From a virus, in the IMG/VR virus record IMGVR_UViG_3300027499_000008, positions 1 to 49,736 of that record: a stretch of DNA of 49,736 bases; one strand, 5' to 3'. A program made the translations under genes and the position numbers. Each line of letters starts with the position of its first letter. Position 1 is the first letter of the stretch. A model generated the notes under the pieces. That model saw nothing but the letters and a program-made list of their open reading frames with translations. It searched no databases and had not been told where the DNA came from. Shown piece after piece: positions 28,001-36,044 of this stretch.

Positions 28001-30927
28001 GCGCTCTGGTTGTAGAACTTCGTCATCAGCGCCCGGTATTCAGCGGGCGGCAACAGGTTGGCTAGACCCTTGTGGAAAACTTCGTGGAAGATGGTCTTCT
28101 GCCCCTCGACACCATCAGCGATGCCGCTGCGGAACAGGTAGATCTTCCCACCCTGGAGTGCACCGGCCCTGGAGCCCGGGGCCTGCTTGTTGTCAAAGTC
28201 CGTGACGTCATCGAGAATGGTGATGTCGACGCTGCCACCCAGTGCCCGCTCGATGTCCGCAACGATCTTGCGAAGTTGGGCGTCAGAGACGACACCTTGG
28301 ACGAGCGGGGTTTGAGGAATGGTGCGGTACTTAGACTCGTCCCCGTATCTAGCGATCAGATCCTGCGCAGCCTTGATACTCTCGGGTCTGTTCTTGACCC
28401 GCTCACCTTTTCCGTCAGTATGTTGTCCGTAGAACGTGCCATACTCGCGCTGAGAAATCCTGCCCGAGATGCGTTCGATTTGTTCAACGAGGTCAGCGCG
28501 TTCAGCGGCGGTGAGTTTGGCGGGGACCTGCGCCTCCCGACTAGACCGTAACGCTCTAGCTTCATCAGAAATAGCTACACCACTTTCAAGTGGCGGCAGC
28601 TTAAATCCTAGTTTTTCAAAAGCGTCATAAAGAGCAGTACCGACACCCTTGCGACGGTCAGCTTCACGCACAGACACATCTATAGGACCGCCCCCAGGCA
28701 TGTAAGTCAACCTGCCGGTTTCTTCCCCTTTGTCATTTGTAGCTACTAATGAGCGCGGTTCCCCGTACTGCGTCCTAACAAGAGGCGCAAATGCGTTAGG
28801 GGCTGAAACCTGCGATATTCGTATTTGTTCGCCGGTTTTGAGTGTAGCTACTGCAACGGGCTCGCCTGTTTCTCTGCCAGCAGGCTGTCCAGCATCCTCG
28901 ACAGGAGGAACCACTCCGCTTGGCTCAGGGGCTCCAGCCCCTTCGGTGGGGGTGACGGCAGCGGGTCCGCCAGCCACTGGAGCGCCTGCTCCACTTGGTT
29001 GTTCGTCAGGTTGGACAGCACTTGGAGTCTCCGGTTCAGCCGCCACGGGCGGCGTCGGTTCGGGCACCGTAGGTGCCGGGGTAGGTTCAGCCGCCACGGG
29101 CGGCGTCGGGGTGGGTTCAAACCGAGCCTTGAACTCGGTCAGCTTGGCACGCGATTCTTCGCTGCCAAGGCCTTTGGTCAGGTACTTCTCGATGTCCTCA
29201 AGGATGGCTTGTCGCTGCCCAGCATCCTCCATGTCCTTGCCAAGCATGCGCCGGTAGATCGGCTGCTTCTTGGTGATACCCAACGCCTCGATGTCAGTGG
29301 GTTGTAGACCCGTCGTCGAAGCAGCAGGGGCACCCACCTTACGAACGGTGGGCTCTTCGACAAGCGCTGTTGGCGCCGTAGGCGGTGTCCACCGCCCTCC
29401 ACCGATCTCGACCAGACGGGCATCAAGCTCATCGAACTTCCGACGCGAAGGGCTCTTCGGTGCCGGGGGCTTGCCATTGACCAGCATGTCCTCACGCTGC
29501 TGGCGCAGACGCGCAATCTCTTCGCGACGTGCTTGGGTAGGATCGAACTCCTCGCGGGGCGTCACAGCCGCTACGGCTGCTTCATCAGCAGGAAGGAACC
29601 TATCTGCACCCCGCTTGTTGGCTACGCGTTGCTCGACATCTTCGCGCTGCCTGCGGCCCCGTTCAGCTTCCAGGGCCTTGATCGCTTCGTCGCGATACTT
29701 GGTAGGGCGCTCCTGTTTCAGAGCCTCAATCGCCTGCGTCAGCTTTGGGTAAGCCTCGTTGATGGGCAACCCCAGCGTCTCGTCAATCGTGGATTGGGCA
29801 GTGTTGGCCGGTGCCGCTTTCGCAGCCTCCGCCGCCTGACGCTCGGCCTCTCGCTTGGCCTTGACGACGTCGATCTCGGTCTGGCCCGGGGCAGCAGGCT
29901 CGGCTCCCGGTTCACGTACCGGTGCACCGCCTACCAGCGTGCCAAGACCCAAGCCGCCGAGGGCACCAAAGCCAGCCGCAGCACCCGCGCCTGTGAGCGG
30001 AGAGATCGTGGGGTCGACCTCTGCCATGCCAACGCCCCTGGCGATGGCTCCTCCGGCCTCTTCGATCGACTCAGTGCCCGCCTCTCTGAGGCCTGTGGTG
30101 ATGCGCCCTGCACCGGGCACGCCGGGTAATCCAGCCAGCCTGCGTTCGATTGCCGAGCCGCCCGGAATCCGAGAGGTGGCTACGGAGATAGCCCCGGCTT
30201 CCAGCCCTGCGACACGCGCCTTCTGCTCGGCCACAGCCCGAGCTTCGTCCTCAGGCATGCCCTGCTTGATGGCAAGGTCGTACACCGCTTGGTAGGTGTC
30301 AGCGCCGATGTCAGCACCCTGCATCGCAGCGCCTGTGCCCACGGCAGCGGCAGCAGCACGGTTCTTGAGGGCATCAACAGCAGCGTCCCGTGCAGTACCT
30401 TCAGCGGCAGCTCGCACCGCGCCACGCCCGAGCATGGTGGTGACTTTGACCGCAGCGGCAGGGCCGAGGAGTTGGGGTAGCTGCTCTGTCAGGAACGTCG
30501 ACAGGAGCGCCGGGTCTTTGATCGTCTGCCCGACGGCAGTGGCGAACTCAGCGAGGAAGCCATCCTTCTCAGCCTCACTCAGTGCCCGACTGCGCAGCGC
30601 CTCGCGGGCTTTCAGCCCAGCGGACTTGAGACTTTCACCGTATTCGGACAGGGCTTCGCCGGGAGCCGCAAGCGCTTCGCCAAGGCCCCGCCCGCCTGGG
30701 ATGAGTCCGACAAGCTGACCCGGGAAGGCCAGTGTGGCACCGGTACCCCGAGCGAGAGCAGCGCCAATGTCCTGAGCGGCTTCGCCCCAAGTGCGTTCGG
30801 TTGAGGGGGGTTCGGGGGCAGCAGGCCCCGCCATTTGACTGGCAATCTGAGCCAGCCTCCTTGCCGCTTCTACATCACCCGCCGCATCGGCGTTTCTCAG
30901 GGCTTGGAGGACTTGGTTCAGATTCAT
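25039..30927 (-). CDS. giant large polyvalent protein (ejected virion protein, HExxH zincin, LPD38-like)
   Basis: This is a 1962-residue protein. The ATG at 30927 is chosen (MNLNQVLQALRNADAAGD is a typical start for these proteins), and the ORF could run to 30999. Ala/Gly-rich N-terminal segments could insert in membranes (about 160-340). A long Pro/Ala linker (about 600-690) precedes a GNAT-like domain (RRKGVGTALYDAF, about 759-771). Next comes a zincin with HEVFH (948-952) and a downstream VEEALAEMAE. The C-terminal third, with INFSRRGASRTADYLIRTIPFFNAYARSMD, matches the large-polyvalent-protein domain LPD38. Such proteins are thought to be ejected with the DNA and to act in the host cell or envelope. 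The GNAT-like region is AT-rich. Confidence 0.8.
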   Translation of the reverse strand: MNLNQVLQALRNADAAGDVEAARRLAQIASQMAGPAAPEPPSTERTWGEAAQDIGAALARGTGATLAFPGQLVGLIPGGRGLGEALAAPGEALSEYGESLKSAGLKAREALRSRALSEAEKDGFLAEFATAVGQTIKDPALLSTFLTEQLPQLLGPAAAVKVTTMLGRGAVRAAAEGTARDAAVDALKNRAAAAAVGTGAAMQGADIGADTYQAVYDLAIKQGMPEDEARAVAEQKARVAGLEAGAISVATSRIPGGSAIERRLAGLPGVPGAGRITTGLREAGTESIEEAGGAIARGVGMAEVDPTISPLTGAGAAAGFGALGGLGLGTLVGGAPVREPGAEPAAPGQTEIDVVKAKREAERQAAEAAKAAPANTAQSTIDETLGLPINEAYPKLTQAIEALKQERPTKYRDEAIKALEAERGRRQREDVEQRVANKRGADRFLPADEAAVAAVTPREEFDPTQARREEIARLRQQREDMLVNGKPPAPKSPSRRKFDELDARLVEIGGGRWTPPTAPTALVEEPTVRKVGAPAASTTGLQPTDIEALGITKKQPIYRRMLGKDMEDAGQRQAILEDIEKYLTKGLGSEESRAKLTEFKARFEPTPTPPVAAEPTPAPTVPEPTPPVAAEPETPSAVQPDEQPSGAGAPVAGGPAAVTPTEGAGAPEPSGVVPPVEDAGQPAGRETGEPVAVATLKTGEQIRISQVSAPNAFAPLVRTQYGEPRSLVATNDKGEETGRLTYMPGGGPIDVSVREADRRKGVGTALYDAFEKLGFKLPPLESGVAISDEARALRSSREAQVPAKLTAAERADLVEQIERISGRISQREYGTFYGQHTDGKGERVKNRPESIKAAQDLIARYGDESKYRTIPQTPLVQGVVSDAQLRKIVADIERALGGSVDITILDDVTDFDNKQAPGSRAGALQGGKIYLFRSGIADGVEGQKTIFHEVFHKGLANLLPPAEYRALMTKFYNQSAAVRQTADAYLASAAGKKDTEGMSPEEARVLAVEEALAEMAEATKLTGSTLRQLGNFFARLADRIGMPGLARAIRTMGLDPLQAFIRDAIQAGIKPSTATGQTRYRSLVGEKEERTLGQSLQAKLGGNLALGFRAQAMDQLAGVDYVFTRAYGNRIRDNRGDYNPVFLLSRALDAPRFATEVKKYGTMRRDPTGLLSVDTLTYNGQQISYNKVLEEIAAEAKVRGIKPETFLKDVGELLASHREYELMNSPQAAGLDFFLTPQEAATAEQAFQSDAFIKGVSEKLDQIRFTMIDAMVEAGRITPAKAQVWKDAIGYVPFSRIDDFDNLALPQGGGSNAKLTAFKEIAKYKGSQDRQTQNPVESFSKLMDWMVNESMKADAVGRALPEMELLGYADFVPNRAAVDNNKQGALVDAYVNGQKKVFYVPDPANLAAFIGTPKTDIPLMIRGAQKFSKYLRIGVTATPPFAIKQVFDDITRAYVHSGVKNPAAMLPRILLNFPLNWWNEIRGTESAAVRELARSGVVPAYDTVIGGNVKNILEETGLAPRSIGKAILRIMEAGAKASDVAVREAIYNQTLKETGDRALAELRAREIINFSRRGASRTADYLIRTIPFFNAYARSMDKLLLAAAGNPSAQRSIGATTGYARNLFYKRMGVLTVMGFGYAVMMSDDEEYQKQPDHVRDRNWIIPGGKELGFVPGIPIPPELSFFFKAIPERVVQYFKFQGTPEERDGIRVLKELMLNGVDLFWAPNLTPQIVKPVLENLMNYSFFLGRPLESQAQLALDPSERYGTGTSETMKAASRTLTDIATSTGIESLKTSPIMLENLVRGMFGMSAGIALSVADVMVNPTRTDRPLHQTIAAQLTGASAVMKDPVGMRYLDEIYNLDRSVEQVYNSYNRKLKDNPEDAEKYLKDNFGLYVVRSEVRSTMEAIRALNAQARAIDKMTDLSPEERRVIINDLRTQQNDLARDVYRLRRQVTEEQRMMDASR

Positions 30928-30928
30928 A

Positions 30929-32365
30929 TCACTTCGGTGCTGTGTACCGCTCGATGAGTGCCCTGTCTTCAGCGGACAAGGTAGCGCCCGGGGCCGCACT
31001 GGCTTGACCGGAGGTTGAACCCATTCTAGCTACACCATACTCCTGTGCAAGCTGGTTAAGTGCCGCCTCGGCATTTCGGACGCGTTCTTGGGCTCTAGGA
31101 TTGCTCGGCGCAACAGCCAGAAGTTTCACCGCTTCTTCGTATTCTTTAGCCAAACCGGAGTACTTCGGGTCTTGACGCATAGTCCGCATACGCGTTAGTG
31201 CAAGGGATTCCTCCGAGGAACCACTGGCGGGTCGTGAGGCAGAGGTAGCAGAAGCATCCGCGCTGATCCGGCGAGTCTCCAACTCGTAAGACTTTTCGTT
31301 CATAGCAGCGCGGATTTCCGCCGCCTTGAGCTTGGCTCGGCGTTCACCCTCAACGTCCTTCTCCGCACGTGCCAGACGTGCTTCAGCTTCCGCTTTGGCG
31401 AGTTCCTGACGGAGCTTGACGAGGTTGGCCTTAGCTTCCCTTTGTTCCTTCTTCTGGCCTGCACGGGCTCTGACCAGACCAGTAGCAGCACCCATCAGCG
31501 TGTCACCGAGACGGTCTGTACCCTTCATGCCCTCAAGGATTGCGGACATGAGTTCAGGGTTCTCGAAGATGTTCAGCGCTTGCTGCGCTTCAAGCTCCCG
31601 CATCTGCTGTTCCGCAGGGTCCATCGACGCTTTCAGCATCGCGTCATAGGCTTGCCGTGCTTCAAGGACTCGGGGGTCTACCGCTGCGGTACCCTCAACG
31701 TCCTTTGCCAACTGCTCGGTCATCCGAAGGTACTCTGCCAATCCGCCCCTCTGCGGTGCGGCAGCACCACCAGCACCCCCAACACCGGCACCACCAGCAG
31801 TGCGAGCGACAGGGGGGCGAGCAGACGGAGTAGGGCCAGCGGGCGGCGTAGCCGCAGCGGCAGCGGCGAGTCCAGCGGGAGCCGCGAAAGTAGGCGGACG
31901 GTTAGGGTCTCGATACGCCTGCTCCAATGCCGCTGCGTCCCTCGAAGCTGCGCGTTCTTGCGCTCCGGGACGCTCACGAGGTTGCGGGACGTTACCTCCC
32001 AAACGCTCTATGATGTAGTCAACAATGGGTCTGTCGAGCAGCCCTTCCGCCACGAGGTCTTCATCAAGACCTTCAAGGTCAGCTTCCGCCAGACCACCCT
32101 TATCGAACGCCACCATCCCACCACTGGCCATCCCTGGCACGGGCTGCTGTGCCTGTATCTGCTGAAGTGCCATCTCCAACTGATCTTTGATGGTAGGCGG
32201 CATCTGCTGCGCCTGTGACATCGCCCGCTGGCCTTGGGCAGCACGTCCGAGGTTCGCTGTCTTGACAGCCTCATTCAGCGCGAGCAGTTGTTGAAACGGC
32301 TGCGGTTGAGACGCCATCGGATTGGGGTTACGGGGGGCGATAGCCCCAAGTCCAGCGTTCATCAT
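30929..32365 (-). CDS. virion-associated coiled-coil protein
   Basis: This is a 478-residue protein. The ATG at 32365 follows GGGAAG by 5 nt, and a GTG at 32371 is an alternative. An Ala/Pro-rich, low-complexity middle (about 140-205) precedes long charged helices (QKKEQREAKANLVKLRQEL; ARLARAEKDVEGERRAKLKAA), a probable coiled coil. The composition and position just upstream of the giant protein suggest an internal or ejected virion protein. No enzyme motif is visible. Confidence 0.7.
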   Translation of the reverse strand: MMNAGLGAIAPRNPNPMASQPQPFQQLLALNEAVKTANLGRAAQGQRAMSQAQQMPPTIKDQLEMALQQIQAQQPVPGMASGGMVAFDKGGLAEADLEGLDEDLVAEGLLDRPIVDYIIERLGGNVPQPRERPGAQERAASRDAAALEQAYRDPNRPPTFAAPAGLAAAAAATPPAGPTPSARPPVARTAGGAGVGGAGGAAAPQRGGLAEYLRMTEQLAKDVEGTAAVDPRVLEARQAYDAMLKASMDPAEQQMRELEAQQALNIFENPELMSAILEGMKGTDRLGDTLMGAATGLVRARAGQKKEQREAKANLVKLRQELAKAEAEARLARAEKDVEGERRAKLKAAEIRAAMNEKSYELETRRISADASATSASRPASGSSEESLALTRMRTMRQDPKYSGLAKEYEEAVKLLAVAPSNPRAQERVRNAEAALNQLAQEYGVARMGSTSGQASAAPGATLSAEDRALIERYTAPK

Positions 32366-32367
32366 GG

Positions 32368-33393
32368 TCACTTCCCAGCCCTAGAGAAATAGTCCATCAG
32401 GTTATACGCACCGAGCCCGCCTTGGATAGCGGCAGAAGCTGCCGACTGACCTTGCGTACCGGGCTCGTACGCGTTAGCCCGTACGGGAAGTCCTTGCAGC
32501 AACGACGACATGTACGTCGCCGCCTCCCGAGGTGCAGCCACCGACTCCTCGAACTGCTTGTAGCCGAAGTCGAGCGGCTCCTGAGCGATCCGGCGCTGCT
32601 CTTTGCCTGCGGCCAGTTGATCCGCAAGCGACTTGAGCCCGTACTCGGCACCAAACTGCTTCGACTCTTCCCCGTACTTCTGCGCGGTGAGGCCGAGCGT
32701 GGCTTCTTTCATCCGCTGCTCCATCGCCCGGTCGTAGGCAGACTGCAAGCCCTTGGAGCGAATGTCCCCGATCTGCGTGCCCAGGTTGCGCTGGCGCTCG
32801 GCCTCCATGATGGCCTGCCTGCTGCCGCCATAGGCCCCGGCACGGGCGAGCCGCCCCTGCTCCGCTTGGCGTCCAATGTCCGCTTCGCGTCGAGCTTCCC
32901 GCGCCTCGATGTCAGTCACCGCCGACATGTACGGCGACATGTAGTCCTGCACGGAGCCAACCTGCCCCAGGCCAGTGTTGAACTGCGTCGGGTCGTACCC
33001 GCCGAGCGCGCCAAGGCCCGCGAAGGCCTGAGACTCCAGCGGCGAGTACCCTGCACCGTACTGGCCCGTGGTGGGGTCCATCTGACCGAACGCGAAGCGC
33101 TGACCGGTGAACGGGGTGAACGGCATGTTTGCCGCTTCCCAGCCCTTGCCGAGCATGCCGTAGACATACGGCGCGAAGTTGGGGCTCAGTGTCGACTGAG
33201 ACGGGTCGATAGCGGGCGGTGGGGTGGTAGTGGTCACATCACCTCCAGAAGCAGTTTGGAGCCTATTTTCCGAAGTCCACGTAGACGGATCGCTTTGCGG
33301 GACCATGCTCGCCAGCTTTTGCATTCCGTTAGTGCCGGTACTCGCGGAAGTGCCAGTAGACGGAAATAGTGCAGCGGCGGAAGTTCCGTACAT
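32368..33393 (-). CDS. conserved virion protein with glutamine/arginine-rich helix
   Basis: This is a 341-residue protein. The ATG at 33393 has AGGAG 6 nt upstream and overlaps the previous stop. The signature YMSPYMSAVTDIEAREARREAD...GAYGGSRQAIMEAERQRNLGTQIGD recurs in predicted virion proteins of many podovirus-like phages. Helical repeats fill the C-terminal half. It is probably part of the tail or ejected core. The molecular role is unknown. Confidence 0.75.
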   Translation of the reverse strand: MYGTSAAALFPSTGTSASTGTNGMQKLASMVPQSDPSTWTSENRLQTASGGDVTTTTPPPAIDPSQSTLSPNFAPYVYGMLGKGWEAANMPFTPFTGQRFAFGQMDPTTGQYGAGYSPLESQAFAGLGALGGYDPTQFNTGLGQVGSVQDYMSPYMSAVTDIEAREARREADIGRQAEQGRLARAGAYGGSRQAIMEAERQRNLGTQIGDIRSKGLQSAYDRAMEQRMKEATLGLTAQKYGEESKQFGAEYGLKSLADQLAAGKEQRRIAQEPLDFGYKQFEESVAAPREAATYMSSLLQGLPVRANAYEPGTQGQSAASAAIQGGLGAYNLMDYFSRAGK

Positions 33394-34046
33394 CACGCTC
33401 TCCTCTCAAGGGCACTCATCAGCCCGTACATGCGTTTGGGGCCACCAGCCTGCTGCACTGCATGGCGGGGGACGTAGGCTTCGCCGTTTGACACCCGGGC
33501 CGGAGTCTGTCCTCTGGGCCCGCTGATTGTCGCCGGGATGCTGTCGCTTGTGCCAGTCCCCGGACCGCGAATCATGCGTGCTTGGGGCAGCGCCGCCGCC
33601 AAACCCCGAGGACCACCCGCGCCGTCGACGGCACGTTTGGTCAGAACGAAGCCACCATCTTCCATGTGGACGGGGCCACCTTGGGCGTAGGCGTGCATCA
33701 GACCACCGTTGGCTGCGTAGCGCACGAGATCACTGTACTTGCCGGGGTTCTTCACTTCGACAAGCTGACGTGGAGCCGTCATGCCATAGGAGACGCCGCC
33801 CCCGGTGGGTTTGGTCCCGCGCCGACGATCTTTCGCACTGGCGAGCGCTGCCAAGATGCTGAGCAGCCCCTTGGGGGTAGATGCGAATCCCAACGCACCG
33901 CGCAACAGTCCGCTGAGGTCGAAGCCAGAGCCCCCATAGGCACGATCTTCGTTGAAACCGAACATAGTGGGATCAACTCCCCCCGCACCGGAGTCGTCCA
34001 TGTAAGGCTCGGTGTAATCATCACCGAAAAGCAAGTATGGGTCCAT
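33393..34046 (-). CDS. virion protein with GPGTGTSDSIPA motif
   Basis: This is a 217-residue protein. The ATG at 34046 follows GGAG by 7 nt and overlaps the previous stop. The C-terminal part, GPGTGTSDSIPATISGPRGQ, then VSNGEAYVPRHAV, is a motif seen in many phage structural proteins near tail and tape-measure genes. The N-terminus is acidic and Gly-rich. It is a tail-associated protein of unknown detail. Confidence 0.7.
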   Translation of the reverse strand: MDPYLLFGDDYTEPYMDDSGAGGVDPTMFGFNEDRAYGGSGFDLSGLLRGALGFASTPKGLLSILAALASAKDRRRGTKPTGGGVSYGMTAPRQLVEVKNPGKYSDLVRYAANGGLMHAYAQGGPVHMEDGGFVLTKRAVDGAGGPRGLAAALPQARMIRGPGTGTSDSIPATISGPRGQTPARVSNGEAYVPRHAVQQAGGPKRMYGLMSALERRA

Positions 34047-35233
34047 CACGCTTCTCCAAAATCGTAGGCCAACAGCGGGCCGTAGGGTCCTTGGGCCGTA
34101 CCGTACAACAGGCGTCGTGTGGCGGCGACTTCTGGCGTTGTGGCAGCGGGGGTCGTTGGTGCAGTTACCGCAGCGGAAGGTTCAGGCCCGCCAGATTCGT
34201 ACAGGTTGGAGTCCGGTGAAACGTATGCACGTGTCGGAGTGGTCACTCCCGGCGTTGCAGGGATAGGTGCTGAAGGAGTCCCGCCGAACAGCCCCCTGAT
34301 GCCTTGTGCGCCCCGGTTGATTGCATCAGTGATGGAGCTGACAAACCCGGTACCTTGTCCGGCCTGCGGTTGAACCGCGCCGGAGACACTCCTTTGGATG
34401 GCAGGACCAAGGCCAGTCTCTTTCGCGACGATAGGTGCGAGCGCACCAAGCCCTGCACGGCCAAGAGCACCGGTTGCCAGCCCAGAGGCTGCACGCCCTG
34501 CGGCGGACCCGACACGCCCTTCGAGGAGATCACCGAGCATTGGGCCACCACCGGGAAGACCAGCCGCCCGCGCCGCAGCTTCCAGTCCAAAACCCATCAA
34601 AGCCTGACCGGGCGTCGTGCGCCCTTCGGCGATGTCAGCACCCGAGCGAAGCGCGTTGAACGCAAACGCCATACCCGGAGGAAGCCCTGCTGTGAACAGC
34701 GAAGGTCCGTATTCGGTGAGGAAATCGTTGGCACGGAACGAGTTCAGCAGTTGCTGCGCAGTCTGGTCAGGGTTGTTGGGGTTGAGTCCTTCTAGATCAC
34801 CATACCCCATACCAACAAGCGAGCGTACTGCTTCCCGCTCGTTCATCCCACTCCGGCCATAGACCGGCGTAGTCAATCCGGGTTCCGTTGGTGTGGTAGC
34901 AGGCCCAACAGAGCCGAGACCACGTGTACCAGATGAAACTGGCTCCCGTGCGTATGGATCAAAAGTACGCGGACCAAGAAGGTCTGCGGACCCACCGAGC
35001 ATGTCAAAGTAGTCTTGGTAGACACCCCGAACTTCGGGGCTCATGACATAGGATTCAGAGGGCGTAGACGGCGAAGGCGGCGCACTGGGGGCGTATCCGC
35101 CCGTATTCGGATCAAAATACGAGAACGGATCGTTTATCGTTGTCGGGTCAGACCCAGTACTCGCGTTGCTCGCAGAAGCCGCGTCCATACTGGACACCGC
35201 GTCCATCGCTTCGCTCATCTCACTTGGACTCAT
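34046..35233 (-). CDS. virion protein, Gly/Ala/Pro-rich
   Basis: This is a 395-residue protein. The ATG at 35233 follows GTGAGG. It is low in charge. Ser/Pro-rich disordered ends flank an Ala/Gly helical centre (GLEAAARAAGLPGGGPMLGD; GRAASGLATGALGRAGLGAL) that could contact membranes. This is common in proteins ejected with phage DNA. No catalytic motif is visible. It is stop-start coupled with the downstream structural genes. Confidence 0.7.
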   Translation of the reverse strand: MSPSEMSEAMDAVSSMDAASASNASTGSDPTTINDPFSYFDPNTGGYAPSAPPSPSTPSESYVMSPEVRGVYQDYFDMLGGSADLLGPRTFDPYAREPVSSGTRGLGSVGPATTPTEPGLTTPVYGRSGMNEREAVRSLVGMGYGDLEGLNPNNPDQTAQQLLNSFRANDFLTEYGPSLFTAGLPPGMAFAFNALRSGADIAEGRTTPGQALMGFGLEAAARAAGLPGGGPMLGDLLEGRVGSAAGRAASGLATGALGRAGLGALAPIVAKETGLGPAIQRSVSGAVQPQAGQGTGFVSSITDAINRGAQGIRGLFGGTPSAPIPATPGVTTPTRAYVSPDSNLYESGGPEPSAAVTAPTTPAATTPEVAATRRLLYGTAQGPYGPLLAYDFGEA

Positions 35234-35240
35234 ATCAGCC

Positions 35241-36044
35241 TCACGGTGGAAGGGTCGGCCTCGGCTCAGGGAGCGGGGCGATGAAGTTTACAGACAACAC
35301 TGACGATGCGCCAGTGGGATATGGTGCGGTGGCAGCAACGGTTGCGAACTTAATGGCGGTGTAGTCGTTACTGACCGACGTTTCCAACTCAATGTACTCG
35401 CCCGCAGCTAAGTCGATGTTGAAGTTCCAAGTGATCTCGACGTAATCACCGTTGTCTTTGACAGTATTGATCCGTGTAGAGTACGGGATGTCAGACCCAT
35501 TACGCGTGATCCAGAGCGATACCGACTTAGCATTGCCGCTGGAACTCAATAACTGACCGGTGTACTGAAAGTTGTAAACACCGCTGACAAGGACTTCGAT
35601 CTTTGACGCCGTGTCCGCTGTCCCTGTGCCAGCGCCAACGCCCGTTGCAACAAAAACAACGCCTACTGTGTTCGACGCCGCACCGATAAGCGTGAAGTCA
35701 GTAGTGCCGATGGTTTTAATAACGTAAGTAATACCAACAACAAACGAACCCGCCGTGACTGTAGTGGTCTGTATTTGTACAGCGTTGCTCAGATACGTCT
35801 GGTTGAATCCGATCGCGTTGGCGGTGTCGTCCGCTGTGAATAACTGGTCCGACGTGTTGAAAAACACCCCGTTGGGGCAGTCGATGAACTGCCCACCGTT
35901 GCGGCCCAGCACCTTGTCGAAGACGTTCTGGATCTGGTTGAAGAACAGCCGCAGCACGTTGTTGTGCGCGTCCAAGTACTGGCGTGAGTAGTCCGGCGTC
36001 GGCAGAGGCAGCGCCGGGTTGGTGGGCTTGTTGAGGAAGCTCAA
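35241..36044 (-). CDS. tail structural protein with AGSFVVG-type insert
   Basis: This is a 267-residue protein. The start is a TTG at 36042-36044 overlapping the previous stop (TTGA). No better start exists. The N-terminus (LPLPTPDYSRQYLDAHNNVLRLFFNQIQNVFDKVLG) is a conserved phage motif. In the middle, TAGSFVVGITYVIKTIGTTDFTLIGAA...VGVVFVATGVGAGTGTA is a short domain widely found as an insertion in phage tail proteins. The C-terminal half is beta-rich. It is probably a tail tip or fibre-base protein. Confidence 0.7.
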   Translation of the reverse strand: MSFLNKPTNPALPLPTPDYSRQYLDAHNNVLRLFFNQIQNVFDKVLGRNGGQFIDCPNGVFFNTSDQLFTADDTANAIGFNQTYLSNAVQIQTTTVTAGSFVVGITYVIKTIGTTDFTLIGAASNTVGVVFVATGVGAGTGTADTASKIEVLVSGVYNFQYTGQLLSSSGNAKSVSLWITRNGSDIPYSTRINTVKDNGDYVEITWNFNIDLAAGEYIELETSVSNDYTAIKFATVAATAPYPTGASSVLSVNFIAPLPEPRPTLPP

